Origin: CANKHA01 sp034668825
Lineage (GTDB): Bacteria > Pseudomonadota > Alphaproteobacteria > Rhizobiales > Xanthobacteraceae
DNA: 17,877 nucleotides
Direction of reading: 5' to 3'
NCBI GenBank assembly: GCA_034668825.1
Contig: JAXDOR010000148.1
Span: 1-17,877, forward strand
Position 1 is the stretch's first letter. Every line of letters begins with the position of its first letter. Shown piece by piece: positions 7,164 through 13,057 of the stretch. The notes beneath the pieces are model-generated. The model saw only the letters and a list, made by a program, of their open reading frames with translations, had not been told where the DNA came from and did no database searches. The translations under genes and the position numbers were made by a program.

Positions 7164-7205
7164 CGCCCGGTCTGGGGACGGGGAGGGTGGGGACGTGACC
7201 GGGCG
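7164..7205. repeat. Inverted repeat enclosing a four-run G-quadruplex motif
   Basis: CGCCCGGTC at 7164-7172 is perfectly complementary to GACCGGGCG at 7197-7205. The 24-nt loop holds four G runs at 7174-7192: GGGG, AC, GGGG, A, GGG, T, GGGG, with loops of two, one and one bases. On the minus strand, which is the 3' end of the peptidase transcript, the same loop is C-rich. The right part (7179-7202) is repeated exactly at 9792-9815. Confidence 0.65.
7179..7202. repeat. 24-bp intergenic repeat, copy 1
   Basis: These 24 bases, beginning CGGGGAGGGTGGGG and ending GTGACCGG, occur again without change at 9792-9815. Neither copy is in a credible coding region. Both lie within 100 bp of a terminator hairpin, but on different sides of it. 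Confidence 0.85.
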
Positions 7206-7228
7206 CGATCTCTATCGTTGCACCGTCT

Positions 7229-7855
7229 TCAACGTGCCGTGGCGGTGGCAACAGTCGGCGGCGGATCGCCGAGCGAAACCCACGAATTCGGATTTGACTG
7301 CGATTGCCGTTTCACGAAGCGGTAGCCGCTTTCCGACCAGAGCACGATCTGCTCGTTCTGATTGTCGAGAACAAACTCGCCTTTGTCGGTCTTCACCGTC
7401 AGCACGGCGTGGCCTTCATTCTTCTTGTCGCGCACCACGGTGATCAGCAGCGCGCTCCGCGGCCAGCCTGCCTTGATCAACATCTTGCGCTTGAGCAGAA
7501 CGTAGTCCTCGCAATCGCCGTAGCCGTCGTCCGGATAATTCCATTGTTCGACGACGCCCCAATGATCGAGATCGGTCATCGGCTTGATGTTGTCGTTGAC
7601 GGTCTTGTTGACGCGCACGAGATCCGTCCAAGCCTTGGATGACAACACGACGTCGCGCGCCGGAGCCGGGGAGACGTCGCACTCGCCCCGATGCTCGTTA
7701 CAGAACTGGAGCCAGCCGATCGGCGGCCTAGTGTCCTCGCCAATGGAAATAAACGTCGGCCGTTCAGTTCCCGCAACCGCGGTCGGTGTCCCCAGTGCCA
7801 TGCAGACAACTGCCGCGGCGCTGATCATCAGTATTCTTTTTGAAAACCACTTCAT
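7229..7855 (-). CDS. Periplasmic transglutaminase-like cysteine peptidase (BTLCP, DUF920)
   Basis: A 208-residue secreted protein. Residues 1-28 are a signal peptide ending in TAVA before Gly29. The catalytic residues of the bacterial transglutaminase-like cysteine proteinase family are visible: Cys115 in YGDCEDY, His149 in EGHAVLTV and Asp164 in FVLDN. Cys52 and Cys59 may form a disulphide. The best-known relative is LapG, which cuts the adhesin LapA, but rhizobial members have no proven substrate and no adhesin or LapD gene is here. The ATG at 7855 is chosen because it starts directly before the signal peptide and has a GGGGAGG ribosome site; a longer start would add 13 residues. It has an unusually AT-rich upstream region and a terminator downstream. 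Confidence 0.92.
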   Translation of the reverse strand: MKWFSKRILMISAAAVVCMALGTPTAVAGTERPTFISIGEDTRPPIGWLQFCNEHRGECDVSPAPARDVVLSSKAWTDLVRVNKTVNDNIKPMTDLDHWGVVEQWNYPDDGYGDCEDYVLLKRKMLIKAGWPRSALLITVVRDKKNEGHAVLTVKTDKGEFVLDNQNEQIVLWSESGYRFVKRQSQSNPNSWVSLGDPPPTVATATAR

Positions 7856-8177
7856 TGGTGGCCCCTCCCCCGTGACGAGGGCCACATTTCGCACAAAGTC
7901 TTTGAATCGCCGCTAAATCGACCAAGTAAGTTTAAATAGAGTTCAAATAAATAACGCGCTTAATGCAGTATAGATTCGAATTAAATACTGTTAAAATTTG
8001 AAATATCTCAATTTATCTAAAATTGTAACATTAACTGCTCAGACGCTGAGGATATCAGCGCGCCCACAGCTGCGGAGGGCAAGCTGTTAACTTTAGCTGG
8101 AGCAGGTGATGGCAGCCGGGATGGGCTTGATCGAGGGCGGGAATGGCGCGCCGAGGCTTTAGAGATGCCGCCGGCGT
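7856..8177. other. Intergenic region: AT-rich upstream half and hairpins
   Basis: There is no credible gene here. About 7917-8036 is strikingly AT-rich compared with the rest of the window and is the likely promoter region of the leftward peptidase gene; a loose minus-strand pair TTGAGA and TATTTA can be seen around 7990-8017. Nearer the PilZ gene end there are two short stem-loops: CGCTGA/TCAGCG at 8044-8060 and ACAGCT/AGCTGT at 8066-8087. Another, CCGGCG/CGCCGG at 8171-8188, overlaps the PilZ stop codon. None has a T-tract on the minus strand, so none is called a terminator. Confidence 0.5.
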
Positions 8178-8798
8178 TTACTCGCCGGTGACGCTCTCTT
8201 CGAGGAAATCCGGATGCTGCATGCGGGTGAATTCCACCGCGAAGCCATCCTCGATATGACGCACCACACGGCCCGTCGTTTTGCCGAGGGTGACAAGCGC
8301 GCCGATGGGGGGCAGCTGCGCGGGTGGAATTGCCACTGCCGCACCGGAAAGGGACATATCGATGACGCGACAAGCTACATTGGTGCCGTTCGGCAAGATC
8401 AGCCGCGTCAGCGGCTTGCGCGGAATCATACGGCCGTGACGGCGATCTTCCGGCAGATTCAGGATCTGCCGGTTGGCAAGCCAGGTGAGCTGGGCGGCGA
8501 GCTTATCGCGCTTTCGTGGCGTGGCGCCGATCGACATGGCGAAACCACCCTCGAATTGGCGCGTGATCTTGCCTTCAAGCCGACCAAGGTGATCGACATA
8601 AGCAATCACGCGTTCGCCCATTTGGCCGGGCGTCGTCGCGATTAACGCCATGCCGCCGGGTGACATGTTAAAAACCTGACAGGGATATTCCTGGCGATTT
8701 TCCAACATGAGACGGCCATGCAAATCAATGCCGACCCGCTGGTGCCGCCGGCGCTCTTCGCTCAACGGCAGAATTCGCCGTGTTTGCACCATCGACAT
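8178..8798 (-). CDS. Double PilZ domain protein (putative cyclic di-GMP receptor)
   Basis: A 206-residue protein with two PilZ domains. In the first (about 14-100) the RxxxR motif is Arg17-Arg21 and the second binding motif NxSxxG is Asn44, Ser46, Gly49. In the second (about 117-200) Arg119-Arg123 is followed by DxSxxG at Asp147, Ser149, Gly152. PilZ domains bind cyclic di-GMP with these two motifs, so both copies look able to bind; the first has Asn in place of the more usual Asp. The output partner is not known. No membrane segment is seen. The ATG has AGGG seven bases upstream. It lies 123 bp after the PAS gene on the same strand; the pair may be one signalling unit. Confidence 0.9.
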   Translation of the reverse strand: MSMVQTRRILPLSEERRRHQRVGIDLHGRLMLENRQEYPCQVFNMSPGGMALIATTPGQMGERVIAYVDHLGRLEGKITRQFEGGFAMSIGATPRKRDKLAAQLTWLANRQILNLPEDRRHGRMIPRKPLTRLILPNGTNVACRVIDMSLSGAAVAIPPAQLPPIGALVTLGKTTGRVVRHIEDGFAVEFTRMQHPDFLEESVTGE

Positions 8799-8857
8799 GC
8801 TGCCGCCCTAGTGCCGCGCCGTACCGCAGCTGACCCGGGCAGACTAGGCAGCTATCC

Positions 8858-8872
8858 TTAACGGCGCGTTAT
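8858..8872. promoter_or_regulatory. Near-match to a CtrA site upstream of the PilZ gene
   Basis: TTAA at 8858-8861 and TTAT at 8869-8872 are seven bases apart, one mismatch from TTAA-N7-TTAA. The site lies about 60 bp before the PilZ start, a reasonable promoter position. One mismatch in so short a motif makes this weak. Confidence 0.2.
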
Positions 8873-8890
8873 CCCTGATGGTGCGCGTAT

Positions 8891-8942
8891 GCCGGTTATG
8901 ACCGTCCGCCAGTGTAGCCGGTTATGACCGTCCGCCAGTGTA
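8891..8942. repeat. Two exact 26-bp tandem repeats at the 3' end of the PAS gene
   Basis: Bases 8891-8916 are repeated without change at 8917-8942. The unit begins GCCGGTTATGACC and ends CGCCAGTGTA. The unit proximal to the gene holds its last codons and stop codon (the protein ends YTGGRS), so the second unit is untranslated and the duplication does not change the protein. Exact identity suggests a recent duplication. Confidence 0.95.
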
Positions 8943-9530
8943 GATGACGAAGCCGCGCCGAGGTTGACCGCCATCTGCCGTGGGCGCCCACGGCGGAGCT
9001 TCCGACGCGGGCACCAAACGGGGAGCCGCCGCGGTTTGCGCCGCCAAGCCAAGATGCCGCACCGTTCGGACGCTGAGGTTCTCCACCGCAGTAGTACCGA
9101 GCCAATACGGGGTGCTGACCGGTGCGAGCACGCCTAGCACGCGCGCTTGGCTGCGATCGCGATGAACAAGCGGCAACAACAGCAACTCGAGATCAATACG
9201 CGAACCAGCGGCGTTCTGGCCGTCCACGCCAGCGACGAACCCTTCCGATTCATCGGCGACGACGGCAATGTGCTCGCAAACGGCGGCCTGCTCAGACTTT
9301 GCCCAAAGATCGATAAAGGTTTCGCTCTTCAACTCGCGGCAGAATAATGCGCAAACACGGGTGCCCGCCAAGCGAAAACGATGTCCGGAGGAATCCCGAG
9401 CGAGAATGAACGTGTCCCGGAGGACGCGCCGGATCGCACCAGGTTCAATGTCCCCGCGCTCTGGGGCAATACGACTGCCGCGCAGCTCGTTCCAATAATC
9501 AAACACCTCGCGGGTGGACGCGTGTTTCAT
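8922..9530 (-). CDS. PAS domain protein (PAS_5 family)
   Basis: A 202-residue protein with one PAS_5-type domain at about 9-165. Signatures are FDYWNELRGSRIAPERGDI near the start, IRRVLRDTFIL, and FRLAGTRVCALFCREL. This family is common in alphaproteobacteria as a stand-alone domain, and its ligand and partner are unknown. The C-terminal 35 residues are Pro/Ala-rich and probably disordered. There is no kinase or GGDEF output domain, so it would have to act through another protein. The ATG at 9530 is chosen because AGGGG lies about seven bases upstream; an in-frame start nine codons earlier lacks support. The stop lies in a tandem repeat. The neighbouring PilZ gene on the same strand suggests cyclic di-GMP linked sensing, by inference. 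Confidence 0.85.
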   Translation of the reverse strand: MKHASTREVFDYWNELRGSRIAPERGDIEPGAIRRVLRDTFILARDSSGHRFRLAGTRVCALFCRELKSETFIDLWAKSEQAAVCEHIAVVADESEGFVAGVDGQNAAGSRIDLELLLLPLVHRDRSQARVLGVLAPVSTPYWLGTTAVENLSVRTVRHLGLAAQTAAAPRLVPASEAPPWAPTADGGQPRRGFVIYTGGRS

Positions 9531-9571
9531 GGCCGCCCCTGTCTCGTTGTTGCGCACCCTCCGGCTTCTCG

Positions 9572-9588
9572 TGTCTCGCAGTGAGACA
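9572..9588. promoter_or_regulatory. Operator-like inverted repeat upstream of the PAS gene
   Basis: TGTCTC and GAGACA flank five bases (GCAGT). The site is about 42-58 bp before the PAS start, a normal position for a repressor or activator site. The half TGTCTCG occurs again at 9540-9546. I cannot name a regulator. Confidence 0.3.
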
Positions 9589-9791
9589 TCTCGTCCGGAT
9601 CTTCGATGCTTCGCGACAGGCGGTGCAGAGCCCGTGCCGTACTTACACTTTTGGCCGCAGGGCTTAATTGGGATGTGAATTAGTCTTAATCCGCGACAGA
9701 ACTTGGCTCGCCGCCTTTGATCGGATAGCGTCGCCGTTGATCCACAGGTTGCGCTGGCTCATATTTGCGTCGGCGATTGAGTTCTGAAACT

Positions 9792-9815
9792 CGGGGAGGG
9801 TGGGGACGTGACCGG
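9792..9815. repeat. 24-bp intergenic repeat, copy 2
   Basis: Identical over 24 bases to 7179-7202. Here it lies in the loop of a 12-bp inverted repeat and has only three G runs, so it lacks the fourth run that copy 1 uses for the G-quadruplex motif. Confidence 0.85.
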
Positions 9816-9853
9816 CGCTAACAACGCCGACGCAAACCACCCGCAAGGGGCGC

Positions 9854-9883
9854 AAAGGGAGGGTTTACGCCCTCCCTTTTTTT
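9854..9883 (+). terminator. Strong rho-independent terminator upstream of the rhomboid gene
   Basis: AAAGGGAGGG at 9854-9863 and CCCTCCCTTT at 9870-9879 form a perfect 10-bp stem with a 6-nt loop, running into seven T at 9877-9883. It is on the plus strand, yet no plus-strand protein gene lies upstream after 7106, so it must end a short non-coding transcript or attenuate the downstream gene. Confidence 0.85.
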
Positions 9884-9950
9884 ATCGCCCCGCCTTTGCT
9901 TGCCGAGTGCCGTTGATCGGCCTATGTGGGCATCAAAGTCAGGGACCACC

Positions 9951-10724
9951 GTGCGACAATCCACAGAGCCGATCTTCAACGTGCCAGCGGTTGTCCTCGC
10001 GACACTCGCGATATTCGTCATCGTCCACGTTACTCGCGTCTACGTGTTGAGCCCCGAAGCAGATCTTGAATTCCTGCTTTTGTTCTCGTTCATTCCCGCG
10101 CGCTATGACGTTGCTCTGCTGCTTGGCGGAGCGGTGCCGGGCGGCTTCGGCGCACAAATATGGACCTTCGTCACCTACGCTTTTATCCATGCCGACATTG
10201 CCCATATTGGCATGAACGCTATTTGGTTCCTTCCCTTCGGTAGCGCCGTAGCGCGACGATTTGGTGCTCTGCGTTTCCTTGCGTTCTTTGCCGCGACAGC
10301 GGCATGCGGAGCTGCGACGCATCTTGCCTTCCACACAGGCGAAATGGTGCCGGTGATTGGCGCCTCCGCAGCGGTCTCAGCAATGATGGCAGCCTCGATG
10401 CGCTTTGCCTTTCAGCCCGGCGGTCCGCTCGCGAGCTGGCGCCATAGAGACAATGAGGCGTACCAAATCCCGGCGGCGCCGTTACGAACAGTTTTGCGCG
10501 ATCGGCGTATTCTCGCCTTTCTGATTGTTTGGTTCGGTCTCAATTTGCTGTTCGGGCTCGGCTCTTTGCCGATCATCGGCGCAGGACAAACCGTCGCATG
10601 GGAAGCCCATATGGGTGGGTTTTTCGCCGGCCTCGTCCTGTTTTCGGCGTTTGATTCAATTAAGAAGCCGGCTCCGCTGGACGGAGGCGGGCAGGAACAG
10701 AGGTCACCCGGAGATAACTTTTAG
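9951..10724 (+). CDS. Rhomboid family intramembrane serine protease
   Basis: A 257-residue membrane protein. The rhomboid features are HIGMN (His85, Asn89) for the oxyanion site, GASA with nucleophile Ser139, and AHMGGF with His220 as the catalytic partner. About six hydrophobic helices can be traced: 13-33, 53-65, 83-98, 106-125, 134-150 and 187-204, with a final one near 220-235. Rhomboids cut membrane proteins inside the bilayer; the substrate here is unknown. A hydrophilic insertion (about 155-185) follows the Ser helix. The GTG at 9951 is chosen because AGGGA lies five bases upstream and the protein then starts as related rhizobial ones do; an ATG at 9924 lacks a ribosome site. A strong terminator lies 68 bp upstream of the start. 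Confidence 0.93.
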   Translation: MRQSTEPIFNVPAVVLATLAIFVIVHVTRVYVLSPEADLEFLLLFSFIPARYDVALLLGGAVPGGFGAQIWTFVTYAFIHADIAHIGMNAIWFLPFGSAVARRFGALRFLAFFAATAACGAATHLAFHTGEMVPVIGASAAVSAMMAASMRFAFQPGGPLASWRHRDNEAYQIPAAPLRTVLRDRRILAFLIVWFGLNLLFGLGSLPIIGAGQTVAWEAHMGGFFAGLVLFSAFDSIKKPAPLDGGGQEQRSPGDNF

Positions 10725-10774
10725 CTCTTGCGGGTTCCGCGTGCGAGGCCGATCATTACTGAGCGGGCTGCGGC

Positions 10775-10800
10775 GGAACCAGTGTAACGCTCTTCCCGTT
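10775..10800 (+). promoter_or_regulatory. EcfG-type general stress promoter (GGAAC-N17-CGTT)
   Basis: GGAAC at 10775-10779 and CGTT at 10797-10800 are separated by 17 bases, an exact match to the EcfG consensus. The start of the CBS gene is 56 bp further on. The -35 element sits in the right arm of an 8-bp inverted repeat (GGTTCCGC 10733-10740, GCGGAACC 10773-10780). Small CBS-pair proteins are frequent general stress targets in this group, as far as I recall. Confidence 0.78.
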
Positions 10801-10856
10801 ATATAAGATTGACCCGCGCTGCGAGCGGGCCGCTCGTGGTGCAAGAGAGGCTAACC

Positions 10857-11288
10857 ATGACCGTCAAAGCCATCATCGACGCCAAGGGCGGCGACGTTGT
10901 CACCATAGAACCGACTGCGAACCTCGCCACCGCGGCCAAGCTTTTGGCGCAACGCAGGATTGGCGCATTGGTCGTGCTTGGGGCCGACCAACGGATCGTC
11001 GGCATCCTGTCAGAACGCGACATCGTGCGCATGATTTCGGAACGCGGAGCGGCTGCCTTTGACGACCAGGTCGGGCAGGTGATGACGCGCAAAGTTGCCA
11101 CCTGCACCTATGACGAAACCATCCACAGTATTATGGAGCGGATGACCGCAGGAAAATTCCGCCATGTCCCGGTCATCGAGCTGGGCCGGCTCGCCGGCAT
11201 TATTTCGATTGGCGACGTGGTGAAGAATCGCATTCAAGAGATGGAACAGGAATCGGCGGCGATGCGGGATTACATCCAGACTGCGTAG
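10857..11288 (+). CDS. CBS domain pair protein
   Basis: A 143-residue cytoplasmic protein made of two CBS domains, about 2-62 and 74-130. The first shows the typical A...L...RIGALVVL and GILSERDIVR pattern; the second has MTRKVATC, MTAGKFRHVPVI and GIISIGDVV. Such stand-alone Bateman modules bind adenine nucleotides or similar ligands and regulate partners, but no partner is evident here. The ATG at 10857 has AGAGG six bases upstream. An EcfG-type promoter 56 bp before the start suggests induction by general stress. The stop is two bases from the stop of the convergent patatin gene, with no terminator between them. Confidence 0.93.
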   Translation: MTVKAIIDAKGGDVVTIEPTANLATAAKLLAQRRIGALVVLGADQRIVGILSERDIVRMISERGAAAFDDQVGQVMTRKVATCTYDETIHSIMERMTAGKFRHVPVIELGRLAGIISIGDVVKNRIQEMEQESAAMRDYIQTA

Positions 11289-11290
11289 CA

Positions 11291-12301
11291 TCACGCCAGC
11301 GCGGCGATCGCCTCGCCGATCGTCTCTACTGCCTTTTCCGCCGCTTCGCTGCCGAGCTTAATGGCTTCATCGGCGCGATGAAAATCGAACCAACCGATCC
11401 GGCCAAGCCGAGGATTGATCGATACGTCCGGCGGATCGCCCGCAAGACGCGATCGGGAGATGCGGTCCTGCATGACGTTGAAGGCGTCCACCATCACCGT
11501 CGAGATGCCCGGCCGGCCGGCGGCGCCGAGAAATTGACGCTTGAGCGCGCGCTCGGGCGTGAACAAGGCGCCGATACCATGTTGCGCTTTCGGCTCGTCC
11601 TCTGCTGCGGCTTCTTCGGCCGCATCGGAGCCAAAATTTACGATGGTGGTGCTGCGGCCGAACAGATCGGCATTCAGGTTGACGGCGATGACCACGCGCG
11701 CCCCGAGTGCGCGAGCGGCCGAAACCGGCACCGGATTGACGAGCGTACCATCCACCAGCCAACGGTCGCCGATACAGACCGGCGGAAAAATCCCAGGCAG
11801 CGCATACGAGGCGCGTAGTGCGTCTACGACCCGGCCACGGGTGAGCCATATCTCGTGACCGGTCTTGATCTCGGTCGCGATGGCGGCGAAGCGCGTGGGC
11901 AACTCTTCAATTGTCGTTTTCCCAATCGCCTCCTCGAGACGCGCGGCGAGACGGCTGCCGCCGATCAGACCTGAGCCCGACAAACTGACGTCGAGATAAC
12001 CCAAAACGCCGCGCAGCGTCAGATGTCGCGCCCATTCTTCCAACGGGTCGAGCGCTGCCGCGGCGAAGCAGCCACCCACGACAGCGCCAATCGAAGTGCC
12101 GACGATAATGTCCGGAATGATTCCCTTCGCAGCCAGCGCGCGCAAGACACCAATATGGGCGAAGCCGCGCGCGGCGCCGCCTCCGAGCACCAGGCCCAAT
12201 GCGGGACGCGTCGCAACGTGAGGCGTCGCCGAAGTTCCGGCGGCCGAGTCTCCATTATGTGCGCGGCGCAGCAGGGCATCGAACACGAACGTTGCTCCCA
12301 T
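11291..12301 (-). CDS. Patatin-like phospholipase family protein (RssA-like)
   Basis: A 336-residue patatin-type acyl hydrolase. The oxyanion motif GGGAARG is at 40-46, the nucleophile motif GTSIG at 68-72 with Ser70, and the dyad aspartate is Asp184 in VDGT (Thr instead of the common Gly). An A/S-rich N-terminal extension (1-33) precedes the domain. After residue 220 there is an acidic Ala-rich linker (AAEEAAAEDEPKAQ) and a C-terminal helical part. Relatives cut phospholipids or lysophospholipids; here the substrate is not known. No signal peptide is seen. The start is uncertain: an ATG at 12301 and a GTG at 12307 are both possible and neither has a clear ribosome site. It lies 90 bp after the nitroreductase gene on the same strand. 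Confidence 0.92.
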   Translation of the reverse strand: MGATFVFDALLRRAHNGDSAAGTSATPHVATRPALGLVLGGGAARGFAHIGVLRALAAKGIIPDIIVGTSIGAVVGGCFAAAALDPLEEWARHLTLRGVLGYLDVSLSGSGLIGGSRLAARLEEAIGKTTIEELPTRFAAIATEIKTGHEIWLTRGRVVDALRASYALPGIFPPVCIGDRWLVDGTLVNPVPVSAARALGARVVIAVNLNADLFGRSTTIVNFGSDAAEEAAAEDEPKAQHGIGALFTPERALKRQFLGAAGRPGISTVMVDAFNVMQDRISRSRLAGDPPDVSINPRLGRIGWFDFHRADEAIKLGSEAAEKAVETIGEAIAALA

Positions 12302-12391
12302 TCTCACGCATGATCGGTCCCGAGGGGCCGTTTCACAAGCGATTCAAGCGCCTATGGTAAAATCATGTTGGCACCGAAACCGGATAGCGCA

Positions 12392-12961
12392 TTAAGCCTC
12401 GTAGCGTGTCACGACTTGATTGAGCGGAGGCCGCGGGCGGTCCTCCGGCGGGCGCGCTGGCCGCCCGATATGGACAAACCCGGCGATGCGCTCCTGGGCA
12501 GCCAGACCCAATGCGTCGAGTACCCGACGGTCGTAAGCATACCATTCGGTGATCCAGCTGGCGGCATAGCCGAGCGCGTGCGCTGCGAAGACGAGGCTCA
12601 TAGCGGCGGCGCCTGCCGAAAGCACTTGCTCCCATTCCGGGATTTTCACATGCGCGCCGGCCCGGCTCACCACCGCGATCACAAGCGGCGCTCGCGCCAA
12701 GCGCCGCCGCTCGAATTCAATTTGCTCGGGCGTCGCTTCGGGATGCTCTGCACGAAAGGCAGCGGCAATCTTTTCTCCAATTGCGAAGCGGCTCTCGCCC
12801 TCGAACAAGATGAAGCGCCAAGGAACGAGCTTGCCGTGGTCCGGGACGCGTGAGGCTATCGTTAGAATGGTGTCGATTTCTGCCGGCGACGGCCCCGGAC
12901 CGGCCAGCTCCATCGGCTTGACCGAGCGGCGAGTCTTCAGCAGCTCAAGGGCGTCGGGCAT
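12392..12961 (-). CDS. Nitroreductase family protein (YdjA-like)
   Basis: A 189-residue FMN-dependent oxidoreductase. The N-terminus MPDALELLKTRRS matches the FMN-binding Arg-Arg-Ser start of YdjA-type nitroreductases, and SRVPDHGKLVPWRF (about 38-51) is the subfamily signature. AGAAAMSLVFAAHALGY and the GRPARPPEDRPRP tail agree. It is a small one-domain form that should act as a homodimer with two FMN and NAD(P)H; the natural substrate is unknown. The ATG at 12961 has GGAG six bases upstream, so four extra in-frame codons before it are not used. It is divergent from the secreted protein at 13058 and is followed by the patatin gene. Confidence 0.93.
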   Translation of the reverse strand: MPDALELLKTRRSVKPMELAGPGPSPAEIDTILTIASRVPDHGKLVPWRFILFEGESRFAIGEKIAAAFRAEHPEATPEQIEFERRRLARAPLVIAVVSRAGAHVKIPEWEQVLSAGAAAMSLVFAAHALGYAASWITEWYAYDRRVLDALGLAAQERIAGFVHIGRPARPPEDRPRPPLNQVVTRYEA

Positions 12962-13057
12962 TTTGCGCTCCAAGGGCTGCGGGTAACACAGGCCGGTGTA
13001 TGTGACAAACCGGTGCCAAGGCTTGAAATCGCCGCGATTTCAGTCAAGAAACTGGTC

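Larger units (their letters stand above)
9764..9883 (+). ncRNA. Candidate structured RNA (small RNA or rhomboid leader) ending in a terminator
   Basis: TTTGCGTCGGCG (9764-9775) pairs perfectly with CGCCGACGCAAA (9825-9836). Inside the 49-nt loop, GAGTT and AACTC (9779-9792) form a small hairpin, followed by the 24-bp repeat. CGGCG (9813-9817) can pair instead with CGCCG (9825-9829), so two exclusive folds are possible. Then comes CCC-GCAA-GGG (9840-9849), a small hairpin with a GNRA loop, and a rho-independent terminator. The order of structure and terminator on one strand is that of a small RNA or an attenuator. I cannot place the promoter or 5' end, and it matches no RNA family I can name with confidence. 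Confidence 0.4.
9531..9950. other. Long intergenic region between the PAS and rhomboid genes
   Basis: No credible protein gene is seen. From left to right it holds an operator-like inverted repeat TGTCTC-N5-GAGACA (9572-9588), about 170 bp without recognisable elements, a 12-bp inverted repeat enclosing the second copy of the 24-bp repeat (9764-9836), a plus-strand terminator (9854-9883), and the rhomboid ribosome site AGGGA (9941-9945). Confidence 0.7.

Noticed and set aside
8891..8942. Possible start of a CRISPR array
   Set aside because: The two 26-bp units are directly adjacent with no spacer and no cas genes are present; it is a simple tandem duplication.
9738..9746. TGATCCACA, one mismatch from a DnaA box
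   Set aside because: A single imperfect box with no cluster or AT-rich unwinding region nearby; not an origin.
9808..10050. A GTG-started open frame through the terminator upstream of the rhomboid gene
   Set aside because: It would translate through a perfect terminator hairpin and its T-tract and overlaps the rhomboid start in another frame.
10733..10780. Inverted repeat GGTTCCGC/GCGGAACC as a rhomboid terminator
   Set aside because: The loop is 32 nt and no T-tract follows; its right arm is better explained as containing the -35 element of the CBS gene promoter.
12225..12245. Possible minus-strand EcfG motif (AACG and GTTCC on the plus strand)
   Set aside because: The spacing is 15 rather than 16-17 bases and it lies inside the patatin coding region, pointing away from any gene start.
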